A stretch of DNA of 64,000 nucleotides from positions 1 to 64,000 of the forward strand of contig JAHHHK010000007.1 in NCBI GenBank assembly GCA_019359395.1, read 5' to 3'. The position numbers were made by a program, and so were the translations under genes. Shown piece by piece: positions 25,573-34,867 of this stretch. Below the pieces are notes generated by a model. That model did not search any database. It saw only the letters and a list, made by a program, of their open reading frames with translations, and had not been told where the DNA came from. This DNA comes from Komarekiella atlantica HA4396-MV6 (GTDB lineage: Bacteria > Cyanobacteriota > Cyanobacteriia > Cyanobacteriales > Nostocaceae). Each line of letters begins with the position of its first letter. The first letter of the stretch is position 1.

Positions 25573-27139
25573 CAGACGCAAGCGTAATAGGAGCACCATT
25601 AGTTAGGTTGAGAATGCCTGAAACCACAATTTTTTCTCCAGCTTTTAATCCTTCAAGAATTTGATAATTATTCCCTTCAATTGCTCCCAACTTCACGCGT
25701 TTTTGCTGAGCCACCAAAGACGGCGCTCCAGGTTTGGGCTGTTCTGGCGTTTGAGCCACAAATACAAAAGTCTCCCCACCCAAGCGAGATATTGCGATAA
25801 CTGGAATTTTAATTCCAGGGCGTTCCTCCCAGATTACTTTTGTTTCTATTGACTGACGATTAATCAGTTGATTCCTGGAATTGCCAAAGTTGGCTTTAGC
25901 CAAAACTGTTTGCGAATTGGAAGTAGCATCAGGGGAGATGAAACTCACCTTACCCGTTGCTGTGGGTTTGCCTTGAGCATCCAGCATTTGCACTGGTAAT
26001 CCCAACCGCAACCGTTTAGACTCGTTGAGCGGTATGGATATATTCAACTCTAAAGAATCGTTTTTAGTGAGTGTGGTAAGTTGATCTCCTTTGGCCACAT
26101 ACTCTCCTACCTTTACTGGAATATCACCGAGAGTGCCACTAAAAGGAGCAAAGACATTTGTATATTGTAGTTGCACTTGTGCTGCCTGAACTTGAGCCGC
26201 TGCCTGATTTACTTGCGATCGCGCCTGAGCAATCTCTTCAGAACGGGGGCCATTCACCTGCTGCTTTAAGTTTTGTCTTTGTTGTTCAAGGGCCGCACCC
26301 AGGGCGCTGACATCAGAACTTCTACTTTGACGTAGTTGTTCTAAACGTTTTTGAGCTGCGACAAGCGCAGCTTCCGCACTGCGCTGTTCTCTGGTATATC
26401 CTTCTAACGAATCTTGGGAAATTGCCCCCTCTTTTCTTAGTTGTTCGTAGCGTTTTGCTCGTGACTTTGCTAATTCCAAATCGGATTTAGCTGACTCAAT
26501 TTGAGCTTCAGCCTGAGCAATTTCTGCTGGTTGTGATCCGGCTTGAGCATCTTTAAGGCGAGCTTCAGCTTGAGCTAGCTGAGCTCTTACTTGAGCAATT
26601 TCTTCTGGACGTGTACCTGCTTTGAGTTCAGCAAGATTTGCACGAGCTTGTTCTAGTGCTGCTTTCCTTTGTTGTAGCTGGGCTGCGGCGTCATCACTTT
26701 GCAGACTTATGACAACTTGTCCTTGCTTGACGCGATCGCCCTCTTTAAAGAAAATTCGAGTAACTCGTCCTTCAATCTGTGGTTTCAATTGCACTGAGCG
26801 TGGAGCCTCTAATGTGCCAACAAATACCGAACTTTCCTGTACAGTTCCAGCCTCCACAGTTGCTAATCTTACAGGAATTCCCATAGGTTTACTACCAGCA
26901 GCCCCATTACTTGAGCGTGCATTACTAGCACGGCTATGCCACAACCACCAACCAAAACCTACACCTGCAATCAACAACACGATTCCCAATATCAAAGGCC
27001 AACGCCGCTTTTCAGGTGGCTTGGGCGGTTTCTCTGGCTCTGGGGGTAACTCTTGTTGTTCAGGCTGACTGAAATCAATAATAGCCAGCTGTTCTGTTTC
27101 AATCGGAACCTGGGATTCAGGGAACTCAGAATTAGACAT
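25556..27139 (-). CDS. RND efflux periplasmic adaptor (HlyD/MFP family)
   Basis: A 527-residue membrane-fusion protein. It has a Pro-rich cytosolic N-terminus, one anchor helix (WPLILGIVLLIAGVGFGWWL, about 45-64) and a biotinyl-lipoyl half-motif (IFFKEGDRVKQGQVVISLQS, about 136-155). A long Ala/Gln-rich coiled coil (about 160-300) carries duplicated GTRPEEIAQ/GSQPAEIAQ blocks. Next come the second lipoyl half (GTLGDIPVKVGEYVAKGDQL, about 335-354), a beta-barrel and a membrane-proximal domain. It would bridge an inner-membrane pump to an outer-membrane channel. No RND pump gene adjoins it here, so its partner must be elsewhere. Confidence 0.9.
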   Translation of the reverse strand: MSNSEFPESQVPIETEQLAIIDFSQPEQQELPPEPEKPPKPPEKRRWPLILGIVLLIAGVGFGWWLWHSRASNARSSNGAAGSKPMGIPVRLATVEAGTVQESSVFVGTLEAPRSVQLKPQIEGRVTRIFFKEGDRVKQGQVVISLQSDDAAAQLQQRKAALEQARANLAELKAGTRPEEIAQVRAQLAQAEARLKDAQAGSQPAEIAQAEAQIESAKSDLELAKSRAKRYEQLRKEGAISQDSLEGYTREQRSAEAALVAAQKRLEQLRQSRSSDVSALGAALEQQRQNLKQQVNGPRSEEIAQARSQVNQAAAQVQAAQVQLQYTNVFAPFSGTLGDIPVKVGEYVAKGDQLTTLTKNDSLELNISIPLNESKRLRLGLPVQMLDAQGKPTATGKVSFISPDATSNSQTVLAKANFGNSRNQLINRQSIETKVIWEERPGIKIPVIAISRLGGETFVFVAQTPEQPKPGAPSLVAQQKRVKLGAIEGNNYQILEGLKAGEKIVVSGILNLTNGAPITLASENSKQ

Positions 27140-27272
27140 CTTGTTTTTCTCATTTTTTAGATTTTGACTTTGGCAATCTACTCTAATCTGAAAAAGCTTT
27201 ATTTACAGCACATTGGGACTTCTGCTCTTTTATAGCCGTAGTCACATAGGTTAGGAAAGTGCTGAGTGATGA

Positions 27273-27485
27273 GTCAAGAGTAGAGACGCGATTAATCAGT
27301 AGAGACGCGATGAATCGCGTCTGTACAAGGGTCAAGAGTAGAGACGCGATGAATCGCGTCTGTACAAGGGTCAAGAGTAGAGACGCGATTCATCGCATCT
27401 GTACAAGGGTCAAGAGTAGAGACGCGATTAATTGCATCTGTACAAGGGTCAAGAGTAGAGACGCGATTAATTGCATCTGTACAAG
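27273..27485. repeat. Array of 39-bp hairpin repeats
   Basis: Units of 39 bp start GTCAAGAGTAGAGACGCGAT and end GTCTGTACAAGG, at 27331, 27370, 27409 and 27448. Two shortened units precede them (27273 and 27299). Each has an imperfect inverted repeat, GACGCGAT against ATCGCGTC, with compensating variants (CATCGCATC, TAATTGCATC). The array lies between the efflux-adaptor and glycosyltransferase genes. It is not a CRISPR: units abut without unique spacers. A related 36-bp array occurs at 40521-40699. Confidence 0.85.
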
Positions 27486-27507
27486 TAATTAATCCCCAAT
27501 TCCCAAT

Positions 27508-28797
27508 TCAAACATCCACAACCGATCCCTGAGAATCCAACTTGGGCAAGATACCTAAACTTGATGCTTGGTTGGCAACAACATGAGAGAATAATCCCTC
27601 GTAGCGATCAAGTGCTTGCTCCAAAGAATAGTTTTCTACAGCAAATCGTCTGCCTTTTTTACCTAACTTTCTCCCTAGAGCCGGATTGGTATATAAATCC
27701 TGCACTGCATCTGCCAAAGCATCGGGTGATTCTGGCTCAACAACTACACCACCACCACTCAGTTTAATTGCTTTCGCAGCAGTGCCAGTGTCGGGAACTG
27801 AACCGACAATTGGCCGACCACTCGCTAGCAGCAGTGGTATTTTGGAAGGCATGTTGAATGAAATTACATTACGCTTTTGCACAATCAATCCCACATCGGC
27901 TGCTGCGAGCATTTGGGGTAGTTTGTCTCGTGGTTGCAACGGTAGCAACAGAACGTTATCTGCCCTATTTAATAAACAATATTTCTGCAATCTTTGCAAT
28001 GCTCTTGATTCACCGACGATCACAAAGACAATTTCTTTGATTTGACGCAAGCGGACTGCTGCTTCTATTACTGTTTCTAAACCTTGTGTGAGAGCAATAT
28101 TGCCTGAATAGAGTACTACAAATTTTCCATTTAGTTGATGGGCTGTTCTCCAGGAGTTGTTTTCTTTGGGCAAAGGGTAGATGAAGTTTACATTCACCCA
28201 ATTAGGAATACAAACAATTTTATTAACAGGTACTCCCTTACTCACTAAATTCTCACTAAACCCATCAGTGATGACGCTAATGGTGTGTGCAGTCCGATAT
28301 GCAAATTTCTCTAGAGCTGCAAGTGCTTGGATCATTTTCTGATTTTTTAGCAGCCCGACGCGCACGGCTGCTTCTGGTAAGATATCTTGCACATTTAGCA
28401 CTACTGGACAGTTATATAGCCAGCTAAGTAGAGTTGCTGGCATTGTAACTAGTAGAGGTGGAACTGTTAATATAATGACATCGGGTCGTTTACCTTTGAG
28501 AGCTTGTGGCAAGCTGGCGAAAACAAAGCTCAACTCTAGGAGCAGCCGATCCACAAGGTTGGGTTTAGACTTAATCCGTAAGTAACTCCGCTGGATAGTG
28601 ACGCCATTTTTTTGTTCAGTAACATACCACTTACCCTGATACCCATCGTAAATTTCGCGCTGAGGATAGTTGGGCATTCCTGTAATCACCCGCACTTCAT
28701 GACCCCGCTCCACCAGTCCTTCTGCTAGTTCAGTCATTAAGGGAGCAATGCCAATCGGCTCTGGATGATAGTTGTAGGAATAAATCAGAATGTGCAT
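27508..28797 (-). CDS. WcaI-like glycosyltransferase (GT4)
   Basis: A 429-residue GT-B glycosyltransferase. The N-terminal half opens with HILIYSYNYHPEPIGIAPLM, the opening seen in the WcaI colanic-acid family. The C-terminal nucleotide-sugar domain has VVLYSGNIALTQGLETVIEA (about 228-247) and FNMPSKIPLLLASGRPIVGS (about 322-341). It probably adds a sugar (often fucose or similar) to an exopolysaccharide lipid intermediate. No other polysaccharide genes adjoin, so it may be an orphan or serve a dispersed pathway. The ATG at 28797 gives the family's usual length. Confidence 0.88.
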   Translation of the reverse strand: MHILIYSYNYHPEPIGIAPLMTELAEGLVERGHEVRVITGMPNYPQREIYDGYQGKWYVTEQKNGVTIQRSYLRIKSKPNLVDRLLLELSFVFASLPQALKGKRPDVIILTVPPLLVTMPATLLSWLYNCPVVLNVQDILPEAAVRVGLLKNQKMIQALAALEKFAYRTAHTISVITDGFSENLVSKGVPVNKIVCIPNWVNVNFIYPLPKENNSWRTAHQLNGKFVVLYSGNIALTQGLETVIEAAVRLRQIKEIVFVIVGESRALQRLQKYCLLNRADNVLLLPLQPRDKLPQMLAAADVGLIVQKRNVISFNMPSKIPLLLASGRPIVGSVPDTGTAAKAIKLSGGGVVVEPESPDALADAVQDLYTNPALGRKLGKKGRRFAVENYSLEQALDRYEGLFSHVVANQASSLGILPKLDSQGSVVDV

Positions 28798-29122
28798 GAG
28801 CTATTTGTGAGTTTCGTGAAAACAGCGTGAGATGGTTGGATTTATTCCTAATTTCAGTGGGGGCTGCTACTTTTTTTCTAATTTATGACAGTACTTAGTC
28901 TAGTTGATTTTGGCTAATGCCTTAATTTACACTTGGGGGATTGTAGCATTATATTCAAGCTTGTGCATGTGACCGACATTACGCACTTGAAACTGGCACA
29001 TGGAGTGTTTTTAACGACGCAAGTCACAAGCTTGTAGGGTAGGCATTGTAATGCCCACCCGACTCTAGCTACTCTGGCTGCTTTGCGTATGGGTATTGTC
29101 GAATTTGTAGTTCTGAGCATGA
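28798..29122. other. Gene-free stretch with a short palindrome
   Basis: No gene recognised. Near 29034-29064 it has a GTAGGGTAGGCATTGTAATG phrase followed by CCCACCC, a relative of the GTAGGGTAGGCATT palindrome at 39297. It leads directly into the 21-bp tandem repeats. Confidence 0.55.
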
Positions 29123-29353
29123 AGTTCCGAGTTCTGAGCATGAAGTTCCGAGTTCTGAACACCAAGTTCCAAGTTCTGAGCACCAAGTTCCGAGTTCTGA
29201 GCACCAAGTTCCGAGTTCTGAGCACCAAGTTCCGAGTTCTGAGCACCAAGTTCCGAGTTCTGAGCACCAAGTTCCGAGTTCTGAACACCAAGTTTCGAGT
29301 TCTGAACACGAAGTTCCGAGTTCTGAAGGTGAAAACTGGAGTTTTGAGCTTTA
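29123..29353. repeat. 21-bp minisatellite (about ten copies)
   Basis: Ten tandem 21-bp units of consensus AGTTCCGAGTTCTGAGCACC plus A run from 29123 to 29332, with degenerate units at both ends. Because 21 is divisible by three, several frames on both strands stay open (for example KFRVLST or QNSELGA heptapeptides), which mimics coding. Units 4 to 7 are identical, so recent expansion is likely. No start with a ribosome-binding site favours any frame, and I treat it as non-coding. Confidence 0.88.
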
Positions 29354-29464
29354 ATAGACCTGCCTAAAGTTGAGGGTGAAGACCTTAGCAATAAAGCGCA
29401 TACTACAAACCTATTTGGCAAGGTACACTGTTGAAAATAAAGAGACGTTGCATTGCAAAATAAT

Positions 29465-29493
29465 GTAGAGACGTTGCAATGCAACGTCTCTAC
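29465..29493. repeat. GTAGAGACG palindrome, intergenic copy
   Basis: A near-perfect inverted repeat (GTAGAGACGTTGCA against TGCAACGTCTCTAC) of the family found inside the macroglobulin gene (5359). Half of another copy lies just upstream (about 29440-29455). It sits 43 bp before the Trypco1 gene and could form a strong hairpin in its leader. Confidence 0.88.
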
Positions 29494-29535
29494 ATGTTAT
29501 GTATGTCACATTTTTTTAATTGGTATAAGTTTATT

Positions 29536-29874
29536 GTGAAACATATAGTAGAATTTCCTTTAGAAAGCGGCGAATCCATCCTGATAGAAGTGGATGAACC
29601 GGCACAAATTGACGATCGCATTAGCTTAGGAGATAAAGTGATCGAAAAAGCTACGCAGACTTTCGAGTCAGCTTTATCAACCGTCAAGCCTGTAGCTAAT
29701 GCAATCATTGCGAAGATGAGCAGCCTCCACCAGCCAGCAGATGAAGTAGAAGTTAAGTTTGGCATTAAAATCAGCGCTCAACTAGGTGCAGTTGTCGCTT
29801 CTGGCAATGGTGAGGTCAATTATGAAATTACTCTGAAGTGGAAACGGGAGTCATCAGATGACCGCACCGCTTGA
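29536..29874 (+). CDS. Trypco1 (CU044_2847) conflict-system partner
   Basis: A 112-residue protein. KHIVEFPLESGESILIEVDE opens it, then VIEKATQTFESALSTVKPVA (about 36-55), VEVKFGIKISAQLGAVVAS (about 73-91) and NYEITLKWKR, the landmarks of the CU044_2847 or trypsin-co-occurring domain 1 family. These small beta-rich domains are encoded beside, or fused to, trypsin-like or NTPase proteins in predicted biological-conflict systems. A GTG at 29536 is preferred, since that position begins the conserved strand; in-frame upstream codons run into repeat DNA. The end overlaps the next gene by 17 bp, so translation is coupled and the two products are likely to work together. Confidence 0.85.
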   Translation: MKHIVEFPLESGESILIEVDEPAQIDDRISLGDKVIEKATQTFESALSTVKPVANAIIAKMSSLHQPADEVEVKFGIKISAQLGAVVASGNGEVNYEITLKWKRESSDDRTA

Positions 29875-32800
29875 GTTGTCTGTTGTCAGAATTTATTCCA
29901 ACAGTGGCAAAGTAATCGGTGCTGGCTTCTTATCCCAAAAGTATATCCTTACCTGCGCCCATGTGATTGCTGATGCTTTGGGACTTCCAAGAAAAACTAC
30001 CCAAATGCCAGATGCAGAAATCACCGTGGATTTTCCTCTAGTGGCGGCTAAACAACTGCTCAAAGCTAAGGTTGTTTTCTGGCTACCTGTGAATCCTGAT
30101 GTGGAAGTAGAAGATATTGCAGGTTTGGAATTAAAACATTATCCCTTAGATCAAGCTCTACTCGCGCCATTAATTACATCTGATGATTGGGCGGGACATC
30201 CTTTACGAGTGTTGGGTTTTCCAGCGGGACAACCAGATGGTGTTTGGGCTACTGGCGTCTTACGTGGACGCACAGCTAAAGGTTGGGTGCAGCTAGAGGA
30301 TGTGAAACAACCAGGTTATCGGCTAGAGCCTGGTTTCAGTGGTGCACCGATATGGGATAGTGAGCTTCAGGGTATAGCAGGAATAGCAGTAGCGGTAGAC
30401 ATCAACCGACCAGAAGCCAAAGTTGGGTTTATGATTCCTACACAGGTGTTGGTGAATGCGTGGCCTGTGTTGCGTGAGCAAGCGATCGCTTCTTGTCCTT
30501 ATCGCGGTTTATTTCCTTTTCGGGAAGAAGATAAAAGTTTTTTCTTTGGGCGGGATATTTTCACCCAGAAACTTGTAGATACAGTCCCAAAACAGTCATT
30601 GATAGCGGTGATTGGGGCGTCTGGTAGTGGTAAATCCAGTGTAGTGTTTGCGGGTTTAATTCCTAATTTACGCCAGCAAGATAACTGGCTGCTCGAATCT
30701 TTTCGTCCAAAAACGCATCCTGTAGATGAACTCGCAGCAGTAATTGTGCGCTTGCGTGAACCAGATAAAGGAAAGACGCAACAAGATATTGATGCAGGAA
30801 AATTAGCTTGTGGGTTGCGAGCAGGACAACTAGCAGCACATACTGTTTTATCCCGAATTTTGTCTGAGAACGAGGATAAGCGCCTGTTGCTGGTAGTCGA
30901 TCAATTTGAAGAACTTTACGCTTCTTGCTCAGATATTAAGGAGCGCCAATTATTTTTAAATCAATTACTAGAAGCCGCTGAACTGGTAGAGAATTTTACC
31001 CTTTTGCTGACTCTGCGGGCTGATTTTTTGGGGTATGCGCTTTCTGATCGTTGCTTTGCCGATGCTTTGCAGAATGCTGATTTAAAACTTGCTCCAATGA
31101 ACCAACAAGAATTGCAGCAGGCGATCGCTCAACCTGCAAACAAGCAAGGGGTAAGGTTAGAAGAGGGTCTTGCAGAGCGGATTCTCAACGCGGTGATAAA
31201 TTCACCAGGGAATTTGCCATTACTAGAGTTTACTTTGACGCAACTATGGGCAAAACAGCAAAATCGCCAGATGACTCATGCTGCTTATGAAGCCATCGGC
31301 GGTGTCGAAAAGTCGTTGGCGAACCATGCAGAAGCCGAGTTTGCGAAGTTCAAGCCAGAGGAACAACAACAAGCGCAGCAAATATTTGTCCAGCTAGTAC
31401 GGCCTGGGGAAGGTACAGAAGACACCCGCCGACTAGCTACTAGAAATGAGGTAGGAGACAATAATTGGGATTTGGTTAAGCGTCTAGCGGATGCGCGGTT
31501 AGTGGTGACTGGACTTGATGAAACTGTTGGTAAAGAAACAGTAGAGATTGTCCATGAAACCTTGATTCGGGAATGGGGACGATTGCATGGATGGATGGAA
31601 AGCGATCGCTCTTTTCGCACTTGGCAAGAATTACTGCGCTCTAGAATGCGCCAGTGGGAAAATACTGGCAAAGATGAGGGGCCATTACTGCGAGGTGTCC
31701 CGTTAGGACAAGCTGAAAACTGGCTCAAGCAGCGGCGAGAGGAATTGAGCCAAGCAGAGCAAGATTTTATTCAGCAGAGTTTAGCATTGCGCGATCGCGA
31801 TCGGCAGCAAAAAGAACAGCGCCGCAAACTCACTCTATTTGGGCTAACCAGTGGTTTAGTAGTAGTCTCAATCCTGGCTATGGTTGCATTTTGGCTACGA
31901 TGGACAGCTGAAGTTGAAGGCTTAGGAGTCACTGCTTTAAAAAATTTTGAGTCTGGCGCTGGAGAAATTGAGGCCTTAGTGTCAGCAATGGCAGCCGGAC
32001 AAGAAGTCAAAAAGATGGCTTTTTGGAATCATCAATGTTTGCAAGACTGTCCAGCCACAAGTCCGCTGCTAGCTTTGCAGAAGATTTTAGATCATATTTA
32101 TCAAACAAATCAAATCAATACTTATCAAAGAGGTATCAACAGTATTCGTTTTCTGAAAAAGGAAAAACAAGAGGAGTTAATTGTTGCTGGTGGAGAAAAT
32201 GGCACAGCTACGTGGCGAAATTTCCAGGGAAATGAATTGAAAAAGCCTAAATTGCACAATAACAGTATCAAGAGTATCGATTTTAGTGAAGATCTAACAA
32301 TATTGGCTACAGGTGCAACTAACGGTTGGGTAAAACTGTGGAATGTCTCGACAAGTCAGCAGTCACCTTCCTTAATAACATCTATGCATCATAAATGTGT
32401 TAATGGAAAACAATTAGGAGAATACGACCGACCAAAAGACGGTGATAAATGTAGCATTAACAATGTTCGTTTTCTTCCCAAGAGCAACCTACTGGCAACA
32501 ACTGGGGATGATGGCAAAGTCAAGCTGTGGCGTTTCAACGGAGAACCTGTTTTAACAATAGATGCCCATCAGGGAAGTATCAAAAGTCTCAATCCTAATC
32601 TTGATAATATTCAGCAATTTGCCACAGCTGGAGAGGATGGCTTGGCAAAGCTTTGGGATATCAAAGGGACAGAATTGGCAACATTTAAGGGTCATGAATG
32701 CAGCGTCAAAGATCCTAAAAAATGTAGTGTTAATAGTGTCTGGTTTTACCCCAAGAAACAGCAAGTTGCTACTGCTGGAGATGATGGTACAGTTCGGCTG

Positions 32801-34051
32801 TGGAATCTTGCTGGTGAAGAACTAGCAAAATTTGAGGCTCACCCTGAAGGTGTTGAGACAGTTCGTATTCGCAACGATGGTTTGATTGCTACATCAGGTA
32901 GCAATGGCAAAGTTCGGCTATGGAATAATTTCAAGGGAACACTACAAGCAGAATTTCTGGGTCATCAGGGTAGTGTTGTGAGCATCCGGTTTAATGAAGG
33001 GGGCGATACTCTTGCCACCGCTGGAAAAAATGATGGTACGGTAAGAATCTGGGCAGTTCCAGGAAAATCATTAATCAAACCCAAAAATCCCTTAACTAAA
33101 TTAAGGGGGCACGAAAAAGCTGTTGGTAGTGTCCGTTTTAGCCCAGATGGTAAGTTAATGGTTACAGCTTCAGATGATGACATCATTAGGCTTTGGAACC
33201 TCCAAGGAAAGCTGATAAGACAATTCAAAGCCAATCAAGGCGGTGTCAGCAGTGTGCGTTTTAGCCCAAAAGAAGCAGAAAACCTGATTGTTACAGGTGG
33301 AAAAGATGGCACAATTAAGCTCTGGACGCGCACTGGAGAATCTTTAAAGCCTTTGAAACCTTTCGAGGGACATTCTCAAGCAATACGAAGTATCAATTTT
33401 AATAATGAAGGAGATAGACTTGTTACTGCTGGAGATGATGGCATGGCGAAACTGTGGGATCTTAAAGGAACCAAGTTGCAAGAGTTTCCGCATACAAGCA
33501 AAATCGAGACTACCAGATTTAGTCCAGATGGCAAGCTGGTAGCTACAGTTGGAGAAAATGGAACAGCGTTACTGTGGAATATTAATGGTAAGCCGTCTAA
33601 ACAATTAACAGGTCATAAGGGCTATGTTAATACTGTCGGTTTTAGCCCTACAGAAAATAAACTGGCTACAGCTGGAGATGACGGTACTGTTAGGCTGTGG
33701 GATTATGCAGGAAATCAGTTAAAAGAATTTCAGACTTATGAAGGCAGAGTCACACAAATAACTTTCAGTCGGGATGGCAAGCTGCTAACTACATCTTCAG
33801 CAACCTATACAACTAGGCTATGGAATTTATCAGGGCAACAAGTAGCAGAATTTACAGGTCATCAAGGCAGTGTGAGAAGCGCAGATTTTAGCCCGGATAG
33901 CAAACTACTAGCTACAGCCAATGAGGACAAGACAGCAATTGTGTGGCGCGTTAGAGGATTAGATGAATTGCTGCATGAAGGGTGCGATCGCCTCAAAGAT
34001 TACTTTGTAACTTATCCCGAAGAAAAGAAAAAACTTGATGTGTGTCGTTGA
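29858..34051 (+). CDS. Trypsin-nSTAND1-WD40 conflict protein (1397 aa)
   Basis: A large multi-domain protein. Residues 1-200 form a trypsin-like protease with a visible triad: His35 (TCAHV), Asp86 (VEDIAGLEL) and Ser161 (GFSGAPIWD). The nSTAND1 NTPase begins with CPYRGLFPFREEDKSFFFGR (about 213-232). It has Walker A GASGSGKS (253-260), Walker B LLLVVDQFEEL (about 343-353, Asp348), a winged-helix-like part, and one predicted membrane helix (about 660-680). From about 760 to 1380 lie about 14 WD40 repeats (for example AGDDGTVRLWN), probably two seven-bladed propellers. STAND proteins oligomerise when the propeller senses a trigger; the protease would be the effector. The overlap with Trypco1 marks an operon. 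Confidence 0.93.
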   Translation: MTAPLELSVVRIYSNSGKVIGAGFLSQKYILTCAHVIADALGLPRKTTQMPDAEITVDFPLVAAKQLLKAKVVFWLPVNPDVEVEDIAGLELKHYPLDQALLAPLITSDDWAGHPLRVLGFPAGQPDGVWATGVLRGRTAKGWVQLEDVKQPGYRLEPGFSGAPIWDSELQGIAGIAVAVDINRPEAKVGFMIPTQVLVNAWPVLREQAIASCPYRGLFPFREEDKSFFFGRDIFTQKLVDTVPKQSLIAVIGASGSGKSSVVFAGLIPNLRQQDNWLLESFRPKTHPVDELAAVIVRLREPDKGKTQQDIDAGKLACGLRAGQLAAHTVLSRILSENEDKRLLLVVDQFEELYASCSDIKERQLFLNQLLEAAELVENFTLLLTLRADFLGYALSDRCFADALQNADLKLAPMNQQELQQAIAQPANKQGVRLEEGLAERILNAVINSPGNLPLLEFTLTQLWAKQQNRQMTHAAYEAIGGVEKSLANHAEAEFAKFKPEEQQQAQQIFVQLVRPGEGTEDTRRLATRNEVGDNNWDLVKRLADARLVVTGLDETVGKETVEIVHETLIREWGRLHGWMESDRSFRTWQELLRSRMRQWENTGKDEGPLLRGVPLGQAENWLKQRREELSQAEQDFIQQSLALRDRDRQQKEQRRKLTLFGLTSGLVVVSILAMVAFWLRWTAEVEGLGVTALKNFESGAGEIEALVSAMAAGQEVKKMAFWNHQCLQDCPATSPLLALQKILDHIYQTNQINTYQRGINSIRFLKKEKQEELIVAGGENGTATWRNFQGNELKKPKLHNNSIKSIDFSEDLTILATGATNGWVKLWNVSTSQQSPSLITSMHHKCVNGKQLGEYDRPKDGDKCSINNVRFLPKSNLLATTGDDGKVKLWRFNGEPVLTIDAHQGSIKSLNPNLDNIQQFATAGEDGLAKLWDIKGTELATFKGHECSVKDPKKCSVNSVWFYPKKQQVATAGDDGTVRLWNLAGEELAKFEAHPEGVETVRIRNDGLIATSGSNGKVRLWNNFKGTLQAEFLGHQGSVVSIRFNEGGDTLATAGKNDGTVRIWAVPGKSLIKPKNPLTKLRGHEKAVGSVRFSPDGKLMVTASDDDIIRLWNLQGKLIRQFKANQGGVSSVRFSPKEAENLIVTGGKDGTIKLWTRTGESLKPLKPFEGHSQAIRSINFNNEGDRLVTAGDDGMAKLWDLKGTKLQEFPHTSKIETTRFSPDGKLVATVGENGTALLWNINGKPSKQLTGHKGYVNTVGFSPTENKLATAGDDGTVRLWDYAGNQLKEFQTYEGRVTQITFSRDGKLLTTSSATYTTRLWNLSGQQVAEFTGHQGSVRSADFSPDSKLLATANEDKTAIVWRVRGLDELLHEGCDRLKDYFVTYPEEKKKLDVCR

Positions 34052-34202
34052 AGTACTTGTCTAATCGAAATTCTCAGTCGGGAAAGAACAACTAGTAGCG
34101 AGTTACTCAAAAAATTACTGCGGAATTATTTGGGTGCGGCTCTTTTAAAAAGAGGGAGTGCCAAGGCAGTATCCTAGTTAGTAAGGGTTTAGAGAAAGGA
34201 AA

Positions 34203-34457
34203 ATGTTAGCCAGTTACATCGACAAAGCAATGGAATTCGCCATCTACGAAATCATTGAGGACGATCAAACCTATTGGGGTGAAATTCCAGATATACAAGG
34301 AGTTTGGGCAAACCAACCAACCCTAGAAAGCTGTCGTCAGGAATTGCGAGAGGCGCTGAGTGATTGGCTTGCCCTTCGTCTTAGATTAGGATTACCCATT
34401 CCTGTTATTGCAGAAATTAACCTAAATCTCTTCACTGAACCTCTGATCACCGCTTAA
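34203..34457 (+). CDS. hicB: HicB-family antitoxin
   Basis: An 84-residue protein with the HicB partial RNase-H-like fold: FAIYEIIEDDQTYWGEIPDI followed by GVWANQPTLESCRQELREAL (about 12-52), the usual substrate-mimic sheet and helix. No DNA-binding C-terminus is seen beyond the short IAEINLNLF tail, so it is a short HicB. The HicA toxin begins 2 bp after its stop, so the pair is one operon in antitoxin-toxin order. It follows the STAND-protease gene by about 150 bp. The start could also be the internal ATG in KAMEFAIYE, since the first ten codons are less conserved-looking. Confidence 0.85.
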   Translation: MLASYIDKAMEFAIYEIIEDDQTYWGEIPDIQGVWANQPTLESCRQELREALSDWLALRLRLGLPIPVIAEINLNLFTEPLITA

Positions 34458-34459
34458 GG

Positions 34460-34678
34460 ATGCCCAAACTAACCCCCATATCTTGGCTTGACCTAGTTCA
34501 ACGACTACGCCAACTTGGTTTTGAGGGGCCTTACTCTGGCGGGAAACATCCTCAAATGCGTCGTAATGACCTAACGGTAATTATTCCTAATCCTCATCAG
34601 AGCGATATTAGTGTAGGACTCTTGCAGCGCATTTTACGTCAAGCAGGCATTACGCGGGAAGAATGGTTTGGAGAATAG
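34460..34678 (+). CDS. hicA: HicA-family mRNA interferase toxin
   Basis: A 72-residue double-stranded-RNA-binding-fold protein. The fold and catalytic signature are SWLDLVQRLRQLGFEGPYSG followed by GKHPQMRRND, where the His is the conserved catalytic residue, then VIIPNPHQSDISVGLLQRIL. These match HicA toxins, which cleave mRNA and are blocked by HicB. Coupled to hicB (2-bp gap). It may serve stress response or defence; its neighbour is a protease-NTPase conflict gene. There is no sign of damage. Confidence 0.88.
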   Translation: MPKLTPISWLDLVQRLRQLGFEGPYSGGKHPQMRRNDLTVIIPNPHQSDISVGLLQRILRQAGITREEWFGE

Positions 34679-34867
34679 GAATCGATAAACTGGCGATCGC
34701 TAAGTGCCGCCCCTTGTCAAACGCATTTGTCAAATCAACTTTCAATATCTAACAGATATATAATTTTGGTGGTACAAAAGTTTGTGTAGCATTTAAGTAA
34801 TAAATATTACTAAAAATCGCTATCACTTAACTAGTCTAATATTGTATATCTTTTGTGTAATATTCTG

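Noticed and set aside
27273-27485. Regular repeats resembling a CRISPR array
   Set aside because: Units of 39 bp abut with no unique spacers, and no cas genes are near. The same holds for the 36-bp array at 40521-40699.
27259-27492. 77-codon frame through the hairpin array
   Set aside because: The product is only the repeated unit (SRDAMNRVCTRVK), with no RBS.
29065-29484. Minus- and plus-strand reading frames with heptapeptide repeats
   Set aside because: They arise from a 21-bp minisatellite; several frames are open at once and no start has a ribosome-binding site.
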